Of a stretch of DNA of 64,000 nucleotides, positions 10,970 to 20,376 are shown piece after piece. Made by a program: the position numbers and the translations under genes. Below the pieces are notes generated by a model. The model did not search any database. It saw only the letters and a program-made list of their open reading frames with translations, and had not been told where the DNA came from. Positions within the stretch are counted from its first letter, which is position 1; every line of letters begins with the position of its first letter. Where the stretch lies: NCBI GenBank assembly GCA_040772045.1, contig JAXGYV010000003.1, forward strand, positions 62,001 through 126,000, read 5' to 3'. The DNA is from JAXGYV01 sp040772045 (GTDB taxonomy: Bacteria > Actinomycetota > Thermoleophilia > UBA2241).

Positions 10970-11166
10970 CGCTCCTCCCCTCGGCCCAAGAGACGGGCTC
11001 TGCTCGCGGTTCCCTCTCAGCGGAGCGTACACCGCCGAGCCCCACGTGGGGAATGCCCGAGCGTTGCCGGCTACCCCGGCATTCGCGCCCGTGCTATCCG
11101 CCGGCAGCGGCCACGCGGTCTTCCTTCCCGCGGCCAGGCCGCGACTTCGTTGGCGGAGCTCTCCGC

Positions 11167-13392
11167 ATGAGGCACGCGCCATTCACGCAGCGGCTGGCGC
11201 GTGCCTCGTCACAGCGGCCATGGTTCACGCTCGTCGCCTGGCTGTTGATCGTGGTCGTCGCTGTCGTCCTCTTCCGCGCCTTCGAGTCCTCGTTCCGCGC
11301 TCAGGACGACTTCCTCACCACGCCGGAGTCCAAGCGCGCCGCCCTCCTCATCGAGCAGCGCCTCCCCGCGGCCCAGCACGACACGGAAGTGGTGATCGTC
11401 AGCTCTCCGACACTGAAGGTGGACGATCCGGCGTTCCGCGACAACGTAAACCGCCTGCGCGGCGAGTTGCTCGCGCTCGGACGCGATGAAGTGCTCGCCG
11501 TGCTCACACCCTACGCGGCGCCGAGCGAGGCGCGCGCATTGCTCGTCTCGCGCGACCGGCATGCCGCCCTGCTGACCGTGACGCTCGCCGGCGACCAAGC
11601 GAGCGCCTTCGAGCGCGTCGCGGGCGTGCTCCGCATCGCCACCGCCGCGAACGGCCGCGACGGCTTCCAGGTCGCGGTAACCGGCGGCGCGGCCTGGGGT
11701 CACGAGGCCGCGCGCGTCGCCGCGAGCGACTTGCGCCGGGCGGAGATCATCGGCATCCCGGCGGCGCTGGTCATCCTGCTCGTGGTCTTCGGCGCCGCGG
11801 CCACGGCCCTCGTGCCCATGATCCTGGCAGCCGTGGCCATCGCGACCGCGTCGGCCGCCACGGCAGTGCTCGGCCTAGGTGTGCCGCTCACTGTATTCGC
11901 CGTGAACATGATCACCAGCATGGGACTCGCCGTGGGCATCGACTACTCGTTGTTCACCGTCTCGCGCTTTCGCGAAGAGCGACGCAACGGCCACTCCGTC
12001 CCGCTGGCCATCGAGAGCACCGGCGCCACCGCCAACCGGGCGGTCTTCTTCAGCGGCATGACGGTGGTGCTCTCGCTCCTCGGCATGCTCATGGTGCCGT
12101 ACTCGGCGTTCACCAGCATGGGTGCCGGCGCCATCTGCGTCGTGCTCTTCGCCGTGGCGGCGGCGCTCACGCTGCTGCCCGCGCTCCTCCGCCTGCTCGG
12201 CGACCGTGTGAACGCCCTGCCCCTTCCGCGGCCACGCCGCCGCGCGCGGCGCTCCTCGCCGCCGCCACCGGCGGACGCGAGGAGCGCCGGCAGCCTGTGG
12301 GCGCGGGCCGCCGCCACGATCATGCGCCGGCCCTGGCTGAGCTTGTGTTTCGGCGTCGCCCTGCTGCTCGCGGTGGCGGCGCCCACGTTCCTGATGCAGC
12401 GCGGCGTAACCGGGGTGGATGGGCTACCCGATCGGCTCGAGACCAAGCGCGGCTTCCTGGCCCTCTCCCGTGAGTTCTCCGCGGGCTGGACGGCTCCCAT
12501 CCAAGTGGCCATCGACGGGCCGGTCCTCAATCCGTTCGTGCTCGGCGCGCTCAACCGACTGCGAGCGACCCTCGCCGAAGACGGTCGCTTCACCCCCTCC
12601 TCGGTACAGATCGCCCCCTCCGGCACGCTGACCGTGGTGAGCCTCCTGCAGGACTCCCCTCCCACGAGCACGGAGGCCCTCGCCCATCTGCGCGATCTGC
12701 GAGAACGTCTGCTCCCCGCCGTCTTCCGAGGTGTCCCAGCCAGCGTGTACGTGGGCGGCATCACCGCCGGGTACGTGGACGGGCTCCGGATGATCGACCG
12801 CTTTCAGCCGATCGTGATCGCCGCGGTACTTGCCCTGAGCTTCGTGCTCCTGCTCGGCGCCTTTCGCTCACTGCTGGTCGCCGTCACCTGCATCGCCATG
12901 AACATCCTCAGCGTGGGGGCGGCGTACGGAGCACTCGTCCTCGTGTTCCAGTACGGGATAGGGACGGATCTGTTCGGCTTCCAGCGGGTGGAACGCGTCG
13001 AAGCGTATGTTCCCGTGCTCATGTTCTGCGTGCTCTTCGGCCTGAGCATGGACTACCAGGTATTCCTGCTGAGCCGTATCCGCGAGCGGTACGACCTCGG
13101 GGGAGACAGCCGTGAGGCCGTGGCGTTCGGCGTCCAGTCGACCGCCGGGATCATCACCGGCGCGGCGCTCATCATGGTCGCCGTCTTCGCCGGCCTCGCC
13201 TCGGGCGAGCTGGTCATGTTCCAGCAGATCGGTTTCGGCTTGGCGGTGGCCGTTCTGCTCGACGCAACCGTGGTACGCACCGTGATCGCCCCAGCGACCA
13301 TCGCCCTCATCGGCGACCGCTACTGGTGGCTGCCCGCCTGGCTCCGTTGGCTGCCGCGAGGCACCGTACCCTCTCGCGATGCCCGGAGATGA
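11167..13392 (+). CDS. MMPL/RND-superfamily membrane transporter
   Basis: A 741-residue protein with the duplicated RND layout: a first membrane helix (about residues 17-36), an extracytoplasmic domain, five helices, a charged Arg/Pro linker, and a second helix-domain-helix repeat. GLAVGIDYSLFTVSRFREE and FGLSMDYQVFLLSRIRERY are the family's matched Asp-Tyr motifs at helix 4 and helix 10, the proton-relay sites. Substrates of MMPL proteins are usually lipids or hydrophobic compounds; nothing here identifies this one. The ATG at 11167 follows GGAG; a longer in-frame start at 11053 has no site. Confidence 0.92.
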   Translation: MRHAPFTQRLARASSQRPWFTLVAWLLIVVVAVVLFRAFESSFRAQDDFLTTPESKRAALLIEQRLPAAQHDTEVVIVSSPTLKVDDPAFRDNVNRLRGELLALGRDEVLAVLTPYAAPSEARALLVSRDRHAALLTVTLAGDQASAFERVAGVLRIATAANGRDGFQVAVTGGAAWGHEAARVAASDLRRAEIIGIPAALVILLVVFGAAATALVPMILAAVAIATASAATAVLGLGVPLTVFAVNMITSMGLAVGIDYSLFTVSRFREERRNGHSVPLAIESTGATANRAVFFSGMTVVLSLLGMLMVPYSAFTSMGAGAICVVLFAVAAALTLLPALLRLLGDRVNALPLPRPRRRARRSSPPPPADARSAGSLWARAAATIMRRPWLSLCFGVALLLAVAAPTFLMQRGVTGVDGLPDRLETKRGFLALSREFSAGWTAPIQVAIDGPVLNPFVLGALNRLRATLAEDGRFTPSSVQIAPSGTLTVVSLLQDSPPTSTEALAHLRDLRERLLPAVFRGVPASVYVGGITAGYVDGLRMIDRFQPIVIAAVLALSFVLLLGAFRSLLVAVTCIAMNILSVGAAYGALVLVFQYGIGTDLFGFQRVERVEAYVPVLMFCVLFGLSMDYQVFLLSRIRERYDLGGDSREAVAFGVQSTAGIITGAALIMVAVFAGLASGELVMFQQIGFGLAVAVLLDATVVRTVIAPATIALIGDRYWWLPAWLRWLPRGTVPSRDARR
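12248..12288. repeat. Perfect 12-bp inverted repeat inside the MMPL gene
   Basis: GGCGCTCCTCGC at 12248-12259 is matched by its exact complement at 12277-12288. A further 5-bp stem (CGCCG/CGGCG) lies inside, so the RNA could form a stable hairpin of about 17 pairs. It encodes the Arg/Pro linker between the two halves of the transporter. Confidence 0.7.
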
Positions 13393-13491
13393 CCTGAGGG
13401 AGTAGACTGCCGGCACGAGAACGATACCGCCGCGCCCCACGGCGACGCCGGCGCACAAACTGAGTGCTGTACCTTGACGAAGGAGGGAGTC

Positions 13492-13767
13492 ATGGCAGAC
13501 CCGCAGCCGCCCACGACGACCGTAGCCAGCACGGGTGGCACCAGCTCCAGACAGCGACGCGGTCTCATCATCCGCCTGGTGGCCGCGGCGACGCTCGTCA
13601 TCCTGCTCGTCATCTTCATTGTGCAGAACCGCGCCAGCAAGACGCTGCATCTGCTGTGGGCCGAGCTCAGCGCGCCGTTGTGGCTGCTCTTGCTCATCTG
13701 CGCCGCCTTGGGATTCCTCCTCGGGTTCCTCTTGGCCGCCTATCGACGGAGCAGACGATCGCGCTAG
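13492..13767 (+). CDS. LapA/DUF1049-family small membrane protein
   Basis: A 91-residue protein with a Thr/Ser-rich cytoplasmic start and two membrane helices (about residues 25-45 and 60-83) joined by a short loop. VIFIVQNRASKTLHLLW is the typical LapA-domain signature. Family members are thought to help assemble lipopolysaccharide in Gram-negatives; in actinobacteria the role is unknown. The ATG at 13492 sits after a strong AAGGAGGG site. It lies 99 bases after the MMPL gene and may be cotranscribed. Confidence 0.82.
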   Translation: MADPQPPTTTVASTGGTSSRQRRGLIIRLVAAATLVILLVIFIVQNRASKTLHLLWAELSAPLWLLLLICAALGFLLGFLLAAYRRSRRSR

Positions 13768-13817
13768 AAGTACACCCCCCACAGCGGTAGGAAGAGCACG
13801 GTTTTTCCCGCGAATGA

Positions 13818-13905
13818 TGGTACCGGAGGTGGGAGTCGAACCCACACGGGCCGTGAGGCCCAGCGGAGTTTAAGTCCGCGGCGTCTACCGTTCCGCCACT
13901 CCGGC
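13818..13905 (-). tRNA. tRNA-Leu (anticodon TAA)
   Basis: An 88-base tRNA with encoded CCA. The acceptor stem GCCGGAG pairs with CTCCGGT, the anticodon stem GCGGA/TCCGC frames loop CTTAAAC (anticodon TAA), the T arm contains GTTCGACTC, and the long variable arm GGGCCTCACGGCCC marks a class II leucine tRNA. Confidence 0.95.
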
Positions 13906-14487
13906 ACAGGACCGCTCCGTGGGCACGTGTCTCGCGTTGCCCAGCCAGGCCGCCGCGCTCGCCGTGGACCGCGCGCCGGCCCGCGGCATCTCCGTCGCGG
14001 CAGCCGCCGAGCCTGGAGGCGTTCGCGTGGCGCCGCGGAGCCACGCGTCAGTATACCTGGCACCGGAAGAGGGTACGGAGGCGGAGAGAACGCGCTGGCG
14101 TGTCCAGCGGCCCGGGCCGCGCCGGGACCCTGGCGAACGCCGGGCGCGAAAGGCCCGGAGAAGAGGAGAGGCGGCGGTGCGGGCCGCATGCCGCCCGCCC
14201 GCACCGCCGCCTGCGTCGCCCCGACCGTCACTGCACAGGAGCCGCATCCGCATACGCGTCGGGGCAAATGCACAAGAGCTTGGCCCGTCTTTCTCCCAAG
14301 CCGGCGGCGCGTTCCGCGCAGCAGGCCAACCTCTCTCACCGAATCGAACACCATCGCCGGTGAGGCTCTCAGTGTGGCACACACACAGTGCCTCGCCTAG
14401 AGGAATCCATTCAGCAACTTAGCCATGGAAGATGTGCCACACCGTACAAAATCGCGTACGGCCGCGCCGCTACGGATGGCCTATCCG
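13906..14487. other. 582-base region without a recognisable gene; several hairpins
   Basis: No convincing protein or known RNA gene was found. The region holds a perfect 8-bp hairpin (14024-14047, CGCGTGGC arms) directly downstream of a minus-strand TATACT (14050-14055), possibly the start of the tRNA-Leu transcript. It also holds a perfect 16-bp stem with a 12-base loop (14169-14212) and two small stems just below the ppx stop (14442-14461 and 14472-14488). Open frames here are high-GC chance frames with no family resemblance. The long stem could end transcription, or be part of an unrecognised small RNA. Confidence 0.5.
14169..14212. terminator. Strong hairpin, possible U-tract-less terminator
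   Basis: Arms AGGCGGCGGTGCGGGC (14169-14184) and its exact complement (14197-14212) form a perfect 16-bp GC-rich stem with a 12-base loop. Neither side has a T-run, so intrinsic termination is uncertain. Such hairpins without a T-run are common in high-GC actinobacteria. Confidence 0.35.
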
Positions 14488-15441
14488 TCAGTGAGCGCTC
14501 CGCTCGTCCTCGCCAGCGGCGAGCTCGAGCGCCGTGCCTTCGATGATGTCCGCCTCGGTACATCGCAGGCCGGCGAGGCCAAAGAGGGCGCACACCTCCC
14601 GTGCGATCAATGCTCCGGCGAGGATGACGTCCTCGCGACCCGGCTGGATGCCGGGCAGCAAGCCGCGCTGGGCGCTGCTCAGCGGCCGGAAGCGCGCGAT
14701 GCTGGCGCGGATGCTGGCCAGGGAGAGCAGGCGGCCGTCCACTGCCTCGCGGCGATACTCCCGCAGGCCCAACTCGTGCGCCACGAGCGTGGTGATAGTC
14801 CCGGCCACACCGATGCCGGCGCGCACGGCATCGCGCACGGCGAGAGGGAACTGCTGTCGCAGGACGCGCCGGGTCAGATCGACCGCCGCCCGCCACTCGC
14901 TGGCGCGCGGCGGATCGTGTGAGAAGAAACGCTCGGTGAGCCGTACCGCGCCCACATCCATGCTGCGCAGGAACGTGGGCTCACCAGCATCGACACCGGC
15001 TTGCCCGACACACAGCTCGGTGCTGCCGCCGCCGATGTCGACCACGACCACGGTACCTCGCAGCTCAGTGGCCGCGGCGATGGCACCCCGAAACGTCAGT
15101 CGGCCCTCCCGATCGCCGCTCACCACACGCCACGGCACCGCCAGCTCGGACTCGACGGCGCTCAGGAACTCCAGGCCATCCGCCGCGTCGCGCAGGGCGC
15201 TCGTCGCCATCAGCAGACGGCGTTGCGGAGCGTAGGCCTCTATGAGCGCCACGTACTCGGACAGACAGCGGCGCGTCCGCGTCTTGGCGGCGGCAGACAA
15301 GCGCTTGTGCGCATCCACGCCCTCTCCCAGACGGACCACCGTAGTCAGCCGCTGCTGCGTGGCCGCGACGCGGCCGTGCTCTACCTCGGCCAGCAGAAGG
15401 CGGCACGTGTTCGTCCCCAGATCGATCACCGCAACGCGCAC
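14488..15441 (-). CDS. ppx: Ppx/GppA family exopolyphosphatase
   Basis: A 317-residue sugar-kinase-fold phosphatase that degrades inorganic polyphosphate or converts pppGpp to ppGpp. It has the N-terminal phosphate loop VAVIDLGTNTCRLLLAE, a second phosphate motif VVVVDIGGGSTELCVG, and the R..T.R..L region typical of the family. It is the short two-domain actinobacterial form, without the C-terminal HD-like domain of E. coli Ppx. The GTG at 15441 has GGAGGAGG upstream and overlaps the DUF501 gene by 16 bases, matching the common actinobacterial order eno, ftsB, DUF501, ppx. Confidence 0.92.
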   Translation of the reverse strand: MRVAVIDLGTNTCRLLLAEVEHGRVAATQQRLTTVVRLGEGVDAHKRLSAAAKTRTRRCLSEYVALIEAYAPQRRLLMATSALRDAADGLEFLSAVESELAVPWRVVSGDREGRLTFRGAIAAATELRGTVVVVDIGGGSTELCVGQAGVDAGEPTFLRSMDVGAVRLTERFFSHDPPRASEWRAAVDLTRRVLRQQFPLAVRDAVRAGIGVAGTITTLVAHELGLREYRREAVDGRLLSLASIRASIARFRPLSSAQRGLLPGIQPGREDVILAGALIAREVCALFGLAGLRCTEADIIEGTALELAAGEDERSAH

Positions 15442-16016
15442 GGCACCTCCTCCGTCCACTGACGACAGCGGGCATCGTCGCACCACAACGGCGCCGCTGC
15501 TCTCGCCTCGGCGAGCACCAGCTCGCCGAGCAGGTAGCCTGGCCGAGCTAAGGCGTGGGCAGCGTGGCAGTGCAAGCATTTCAGCGCCTCGGGCTGAGCC
15601 ACTCCGCCGACGCCGGCACGCAGGACGGCCCCGGCATCGAGGGCGCGGGCCCGGCCTGCCGAAGCTGGCCCCGCGCCCAGCGAGCGGCGACGGCGGCGCT
15701 CGTACCTGGTGGCCGTCCGCAGAGCGGCTCGCAAGCGCGCGGCGTGTTCCCCCCCACCGGCCAGCGTGGCGGCGAAGCGGGTAACGCCTCCGCGGTCCTC
15801 CACCTTTCCCACCGCCGCGGCCGCGGTAGGGCAGGTGAGGTAGAAGAGCGTCGGAAAGGGAGTTCCGTCCGCCGCGTACGGCAAGCTCTCGATGACAGCG
15901 GGTAGCCCCCAGGGGCAGCGGGTGACAACGCGATAGACCGGGGCACTGAGGCGCCGAGGAGCGCCACGGCCCAGTTGCCCAGCGACACAGCGCAGGTCGG
16001 CGGCGGGAGAACACAT
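15426..16016 (-). CDS. DUF501 family protein
   Basis: A 196-residue member of DUF501, a family of unknown function found mainly in actinobacteria. Recognised by PWGLPAVIESLPYAADGTPF and PTLFYLTCPTAAAAVGKVED, followed by an Arg-rich helix and a C-terminal HCHAAHALA segment with Cys and His residues that might bind metal. It lies between ftsB and ppx, its usual place. The ATG at 16016 with AGGG upstream is preferred; a GTG at 16025 would add three residues. Confidence 0.85.
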   Translation of the reverse strand: MCSPAADLRCVAGQLGRGAPRRLSAPVYRVVTRCPWGLPAVIESLPYAADGTPFPTLFYLTCPTAAAAVGKVEDRGGVTRFAATLAGGGEHAARLRAALRTATRYERRRRRSLGAGPASAGRARALDAGAVLRAGVGGVAQPEALKCLHCHAAHALARPGYLLGELVLAEARAAAPLWCDDARCRQWTEEVPCALR

Positions 16017-16064
16017 GCCCGGCACCCTACCAGAGCTCCTCGGCGCGTGCTCCCGGAGCGTCCC

Positions 16065-16541
16065 TCAGCGCAGCAACGTGTTCCAGAGGTCCTCGAAACG
16101 GTCGCCGAGACTCATAGACCCGCCCGAGGGCTCTCCTTGCGTACGCGGCTCCTCTTGTCCGTCCGGCAGGCCGGAGACTACGAATGCTTGGACGTTGGGC
16201 GGCACCAAGCCGAGCGTCTCGCGAGCCGCCCTCACGACCCACTCGGTCGTCTTGGCCTCCTTGATCTGCCGCGACAGCGCGCGATTCTGCTCCTTCAGCG
16301 TGCGCAGCGTGGCCGTCTCGCGCATACAGCGGTCCTGCTGGACGAAGTACTCCCGCAGCGGCCCCACGTAGAGGGCCGCGGCCACCAGGACCAGCACCAG
16401 CAGCCCAAGTCGGCCCCAGTGGACCCGCGGTCCACCCCGCGCACGCGAACCACGAACGGGCGCGGGTGAGCGACGCGCCGAACCGCGCGTGCGGCTGCCC
16501 GCGGTGCCGCGGGCCGGCGGAGAGCGGCGTTGTGCGACCGT
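16065..16541 (-). CDS. ftsB: FtsB/DivIC-like septum formation initiator (non-canonical start)
   Basis: A single-pass membrane protein with an Arg/Pro-rich cytoplasmic start, one membrane helix (GLLVLVLVAAALYVG) and a coiled coil (about TATLRTLKEQNRALSRQIKE), followed by the family region WVVRAARETLGLVPP. FtsB-type proteins bridge early and late cell-division proteins. The only standard in-frame start, GTG at 16397, would delete the cytoplasmic part and cut the helix to about 14 residues, and has no ribosome site. A good AAGGAG lies before an ACG at 16541 that opens the same frame 48 codons earlier. I give that extended frame (158 residues); the start is uncertain. Confidence 0.75.
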   Translation of the reverse strand, partial: TVAQRRSPPARGTAGSRTRGSARRSPAPVRGSRARGGPRVHWGRLGLLVLVLVAAALYVGPLREYFVQQDRCMRETATLRTLKEQNRALSRQIKEAKTTEWVVRAARETLGLVPPNVQAFVVSGLPDGQEEPRTQGEPSGGSMSLGDRFEDLWNTLLR

Positions 16542-16663
16542 GCGTTTCTCCTTCGTTTCTCGTCGACTAGAGGCTCACTTCGGCGCCCGGCGGCCAATGC
16601 CTTCCGGGCACGGCAGCGGCAAACGATGGCATGACCAGCGCGCCGGCGGCATGGTGCGACTCC

Positions 16664-16688
16664 GCCGCGCCTTTCGCCGCGGCGCGGC
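16664..16688 (-). terminator. Hairpin just downstream of eno
   Basis: GCCGCGCC and its complement form an 8-bp stem with a 9-base loop beginning 22 bases after the eno stop codon. There is no T-run, so this may slow or only partly end transcription before ftsB. Confidence 0.35.
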
Positions 16689-16710
16689 ACCGGCACGCTG
16701 GCGGCTACCG

Positions 16711-17996
<1,286 letters not shown>

Positions 17997-18000
<4 letters not shown>

Positions 18001-19184
18001 CGTTGTCCCTCTTTCTCCTCGAGCTTGGCACGTTGGTAGTAGTGCTCTTGCCGCTCCAATCCTACCGCAGACCAATCGACGCCCTCGCCGCTCGCCAGTT
18101 CGGCGGCAGTTGAGACGCGGCGCTCGAACCGCCGCACAGCCTCGCGCAGCGCCAGCTCGGGATCGATCCCCGCCTTGCGTGCTACGTTGACCACGGCGAA
18201 CAGCAGATCGCCGATCTCGTGACGTACATGGGGATCGTGACGCATCTCCACCTGTTGCGGCGAGGGCGCCTCGCTCTCGCGCGGCGCCGCGGGGGCGTCG
18301 AACTCCGGAGCATGGCCATGCGCCGCCATGGCTTGGGCGAGCTCCGCGTGCTCTTCGGCGATCTTGGGGAACGCCTCCAGCGCCGTCTCCCAGTCGAATC
18401 CCACCTCGGCGGCACGGCGCTGCAGTTTGCGCGCGTACAGGAGCGCTGGCAGCGACTTGGGTACGTCGTGGAAGATGCCCTCCCTGCCCTCTTGCTCGCG
18501 CTTGATAGCCTCCCAGCGACCGCGCACGGCCGCGGGCGTATCGGCCACCGCGTCCGCGAAGATGTGTGGGTGCCGCCGGATCAGCTTCCGCTCGATCGCG
18601 GCAGCTACGCTGCCGAGATCGCCCGCCTGCTGCTCTTGTAGAAGGAGCGCCAGGAAGTAGACCTGGAAGAGCACGTCGCCGAGCTCGCCGTGTTCCTGCT
18701 CCAGGTCTCCCTCGGCGATCGCGTCGGCCAGCTCGTACATCTCCTCCAGGCTGTAGGAGACGATGTCTCCGGCGGTCTGCACGCGATCCCAGGGACACTG
18801 CGCGCGCAGTGTCCGCGTGATGCGCTGCAGCGACGCGAGCTGTTGGACGACAAGACAGTCGTCGAACAGCGGCTGCGCCGGTACGGTGTTCACGGCAACG
18901 CCCGCCTGAGCTGCGGCCGCCAGCAGAGCACGAGCCAGCCGGGGACCGCGCGGCCCCGCGGCCGCCACACATGAGCCACCCTGGAGCTGCCGCAGGGCCT
19001 CGTCCGCCTGAACCTCGTGAAGGCGGCCCCCGGCGGCCGTGGCGATCAGCCGGCGAAGCTCAGCCGAGAGGCCAGCGGGCACCAAGACGGTGCCGGCGCC
19101 GGCAAGCGCCCGCAGCGACGACGCGGGCGCCACGGCGGCGTCGGCACCGATGTAGACGATGCGCGGCGACCGCGAGTCGCTCAT
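17997..19184 (-). CDS. mazG: MazG nucleoside triphosphate pyrophosphohydrolase
   Basis: A 395-residue enzyme that hydrolyses (d)NTPs, including damaged or abnormal ones, to monophosphates. The two MazG helical domains are visible: CPWDRVQTAGDIVSYSLEEMYEL with GDLEQEHGELGDVLFQVYF, and later GFDWETALEAFPKIAEEHAEL with RHEIGDLLFAVVNVARKAG. The Glu/Asp clusters (EExxEL, E..LGD) bind magnesium. About 115 residues at the N-terminus resemble a degenerate tetrapyrrole-methylase-like domain seen in some MazG proteins. ATG at 19184 is chosen over GTG at 19193 because GGTGAG precedes it. It is translationally coupled to eno. Confidence 0.92.
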
Positions 19185-19218
19185 GGCACCCACTCACCGG
19201 CGCGGTCGCCGGCCAGCG

Positions 19219-20376
19219 TCACTCCGTGCCGGTCGCCGAGGGAGACGCGCTCGGCTGCGCCGAGGCGCTCGGCGAGGCGCTGCCGGAAGCTCCGCCGGAG
19301 GGCGACGGAGAAGGCGAGATCGACTCCGGCTTGGTCTTTCTGAGGACCACTGGGTCGAAACCCTTTGCGTAGGCGATCTTCGCCTCCGTCTTGGCGATCT
19401 CCAGCCACTTCGCCCACACGCTGCGCTGCCTCTCGTCGAGCAGCTGCGTCTTGATGTCGTCCTTAACGTCCGCGTAGCTCTGCTTGCCGGCCGCGGTGAT
19501 CTCGGTCACCTGGATGATGTGCCAGCCGAACTGCGTTTGTACCGGCTGCGAAATGACATTGGCCTTGAGCGCGAACGCGGCCTTGTCGAACTTGGGCACC
19601 ATGGTCCCGGGCGTCACCTCGCCCAGATCCCCACCCGTCTCTTTGCTGCCAGGATCTATGGAGTACTGCTGAGCGAGCTTCTTCCAGCTCTCTTCAGAGT
19701 CATCGGCGACCAGCAGAGCACGCACCTCGAGTGCTTTTTCTTCCGACTTCACCAGAATGTGGCGCGTGCTCCGCGTCTCCGGCTGCTGGTAGTCGTCGAT
19801 GTTCTTCTCGTAGTAGTCCTTGACCTTCTGCTCGGCCACCGTGACGCCCGTAACCACATGATCGAACACGTGCTGGCTGAGAATCTGGTTCCTCATGAGA
19901 CTCTTGAGGTCTTGACGTGTCATGCCCTGCTGCTTGAGGATCTCGTCGAGCTTCTTCTCGCCGCCGTAGACCTCTTCGAACTGCGCGATGCTCTCCGCGA
20001 CCTCTTTGTCCGTAACCTTGAGGGGTTTCGCGAGCCGCTCCTTCTCCTTCAGGTCGCGCTTCAGAACCTTCTGTACGGTCGCGTCCATGAAGTCCTTCTT
20101 GGCGGCAGCCTGATTGATAACCTCTTGGGAGACAAGGTACTCCACGACCTGTGCCGCGTACTGGTTGTAGTTGTATGACCCCTTCTTGGGGAAAGTGGCC
20201 TTCGCCGCCTTGGCCTGCGCCTTCGCCTGGTCCATGATGGAATCGAACTGGCCCTGAGTGACAACGCCGTCGCCAACGGCGGCGATGGCGCCTGTGGGCA
20301 CTTGTGTGTCGCCGCACGCCGCGAGCAGAAGCGCACCGAACAGGAGCACCACGGTGACCAGGACATGCTTCCTCAT
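19219..20376 (-). CDS. SurA/PrsA-like peptidyl-prolyl isomerase lipoprotein
   Basis: A 385-residue secreted folding factor. The signal peptide ends in a lipobox (LLLAACGD), so it is probably a membrane-anchored lipoprotein. A SurA-N-like helical region is followed by a parvulin domain with RHILVKSEEKALEVRALL, TGGDLGEVTPG and QFGWHIIQV. The C-terminus (about residues 350-385) is a low-complexity Ser/Pro/Ala tail, perhaps cell-wall spanning. The ATG overlaps the mfd stop by four bases, with GAAAGG upstream. It assists folding of exported proteins. Confidence 0.92.
   Translation of the reverse strand: MRKHVLVTVVLLFGALLLAACGDTQVPTGAIAAVGDGVVTQGQFDSIMDQAKAQAKAAKATFPKKGSYNYNQYAAQVVEYLVSQEVINQAAAKKDFMDATVQKVLKRDLKEKERLAKPLKVTDKEVAESIAQFEEVYGGEKKLDEILKQQGMTRQDLKSLMRNQILSQHVFDHVVTGVTVAEQKVKDYYEKNIDDYQQPETRSTRHILVKSEEKALEVRALLVADDSEESWKKLAQQYSIDPGSKETGGDLGEVTPGTMVPKFDKAAFALKANVISQPVQTQFGWHIIQVTEITAAGKQSYADVKDDIKTQLLDERQRSVWAKWLEIAKTEAKIAYAKGFDPVVLRKTKPESISPSPSPSGGASGSASPSASAQPSASPSATGTE

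Noticed and set aside
13764..14384. Arg-rich minus-strand frames over the tRNA-Leu region
   Set aside because: One runs through the tRNA itself; composition is that of random high-GC sequence and no ribosome site is present.
13906..14487. RNase P RNA, tmRNA, SRP RNA or a known riboswitch
   Set aside because: I looked for their conserved cores on both strands and did not see them; a covariance search would be needed to settle it.
19159..20178. Plus-strand frame of 339 codons opposite the SurA-like gene
   Set aside because: Leu/Arg/His-rich shadow of the true gene.
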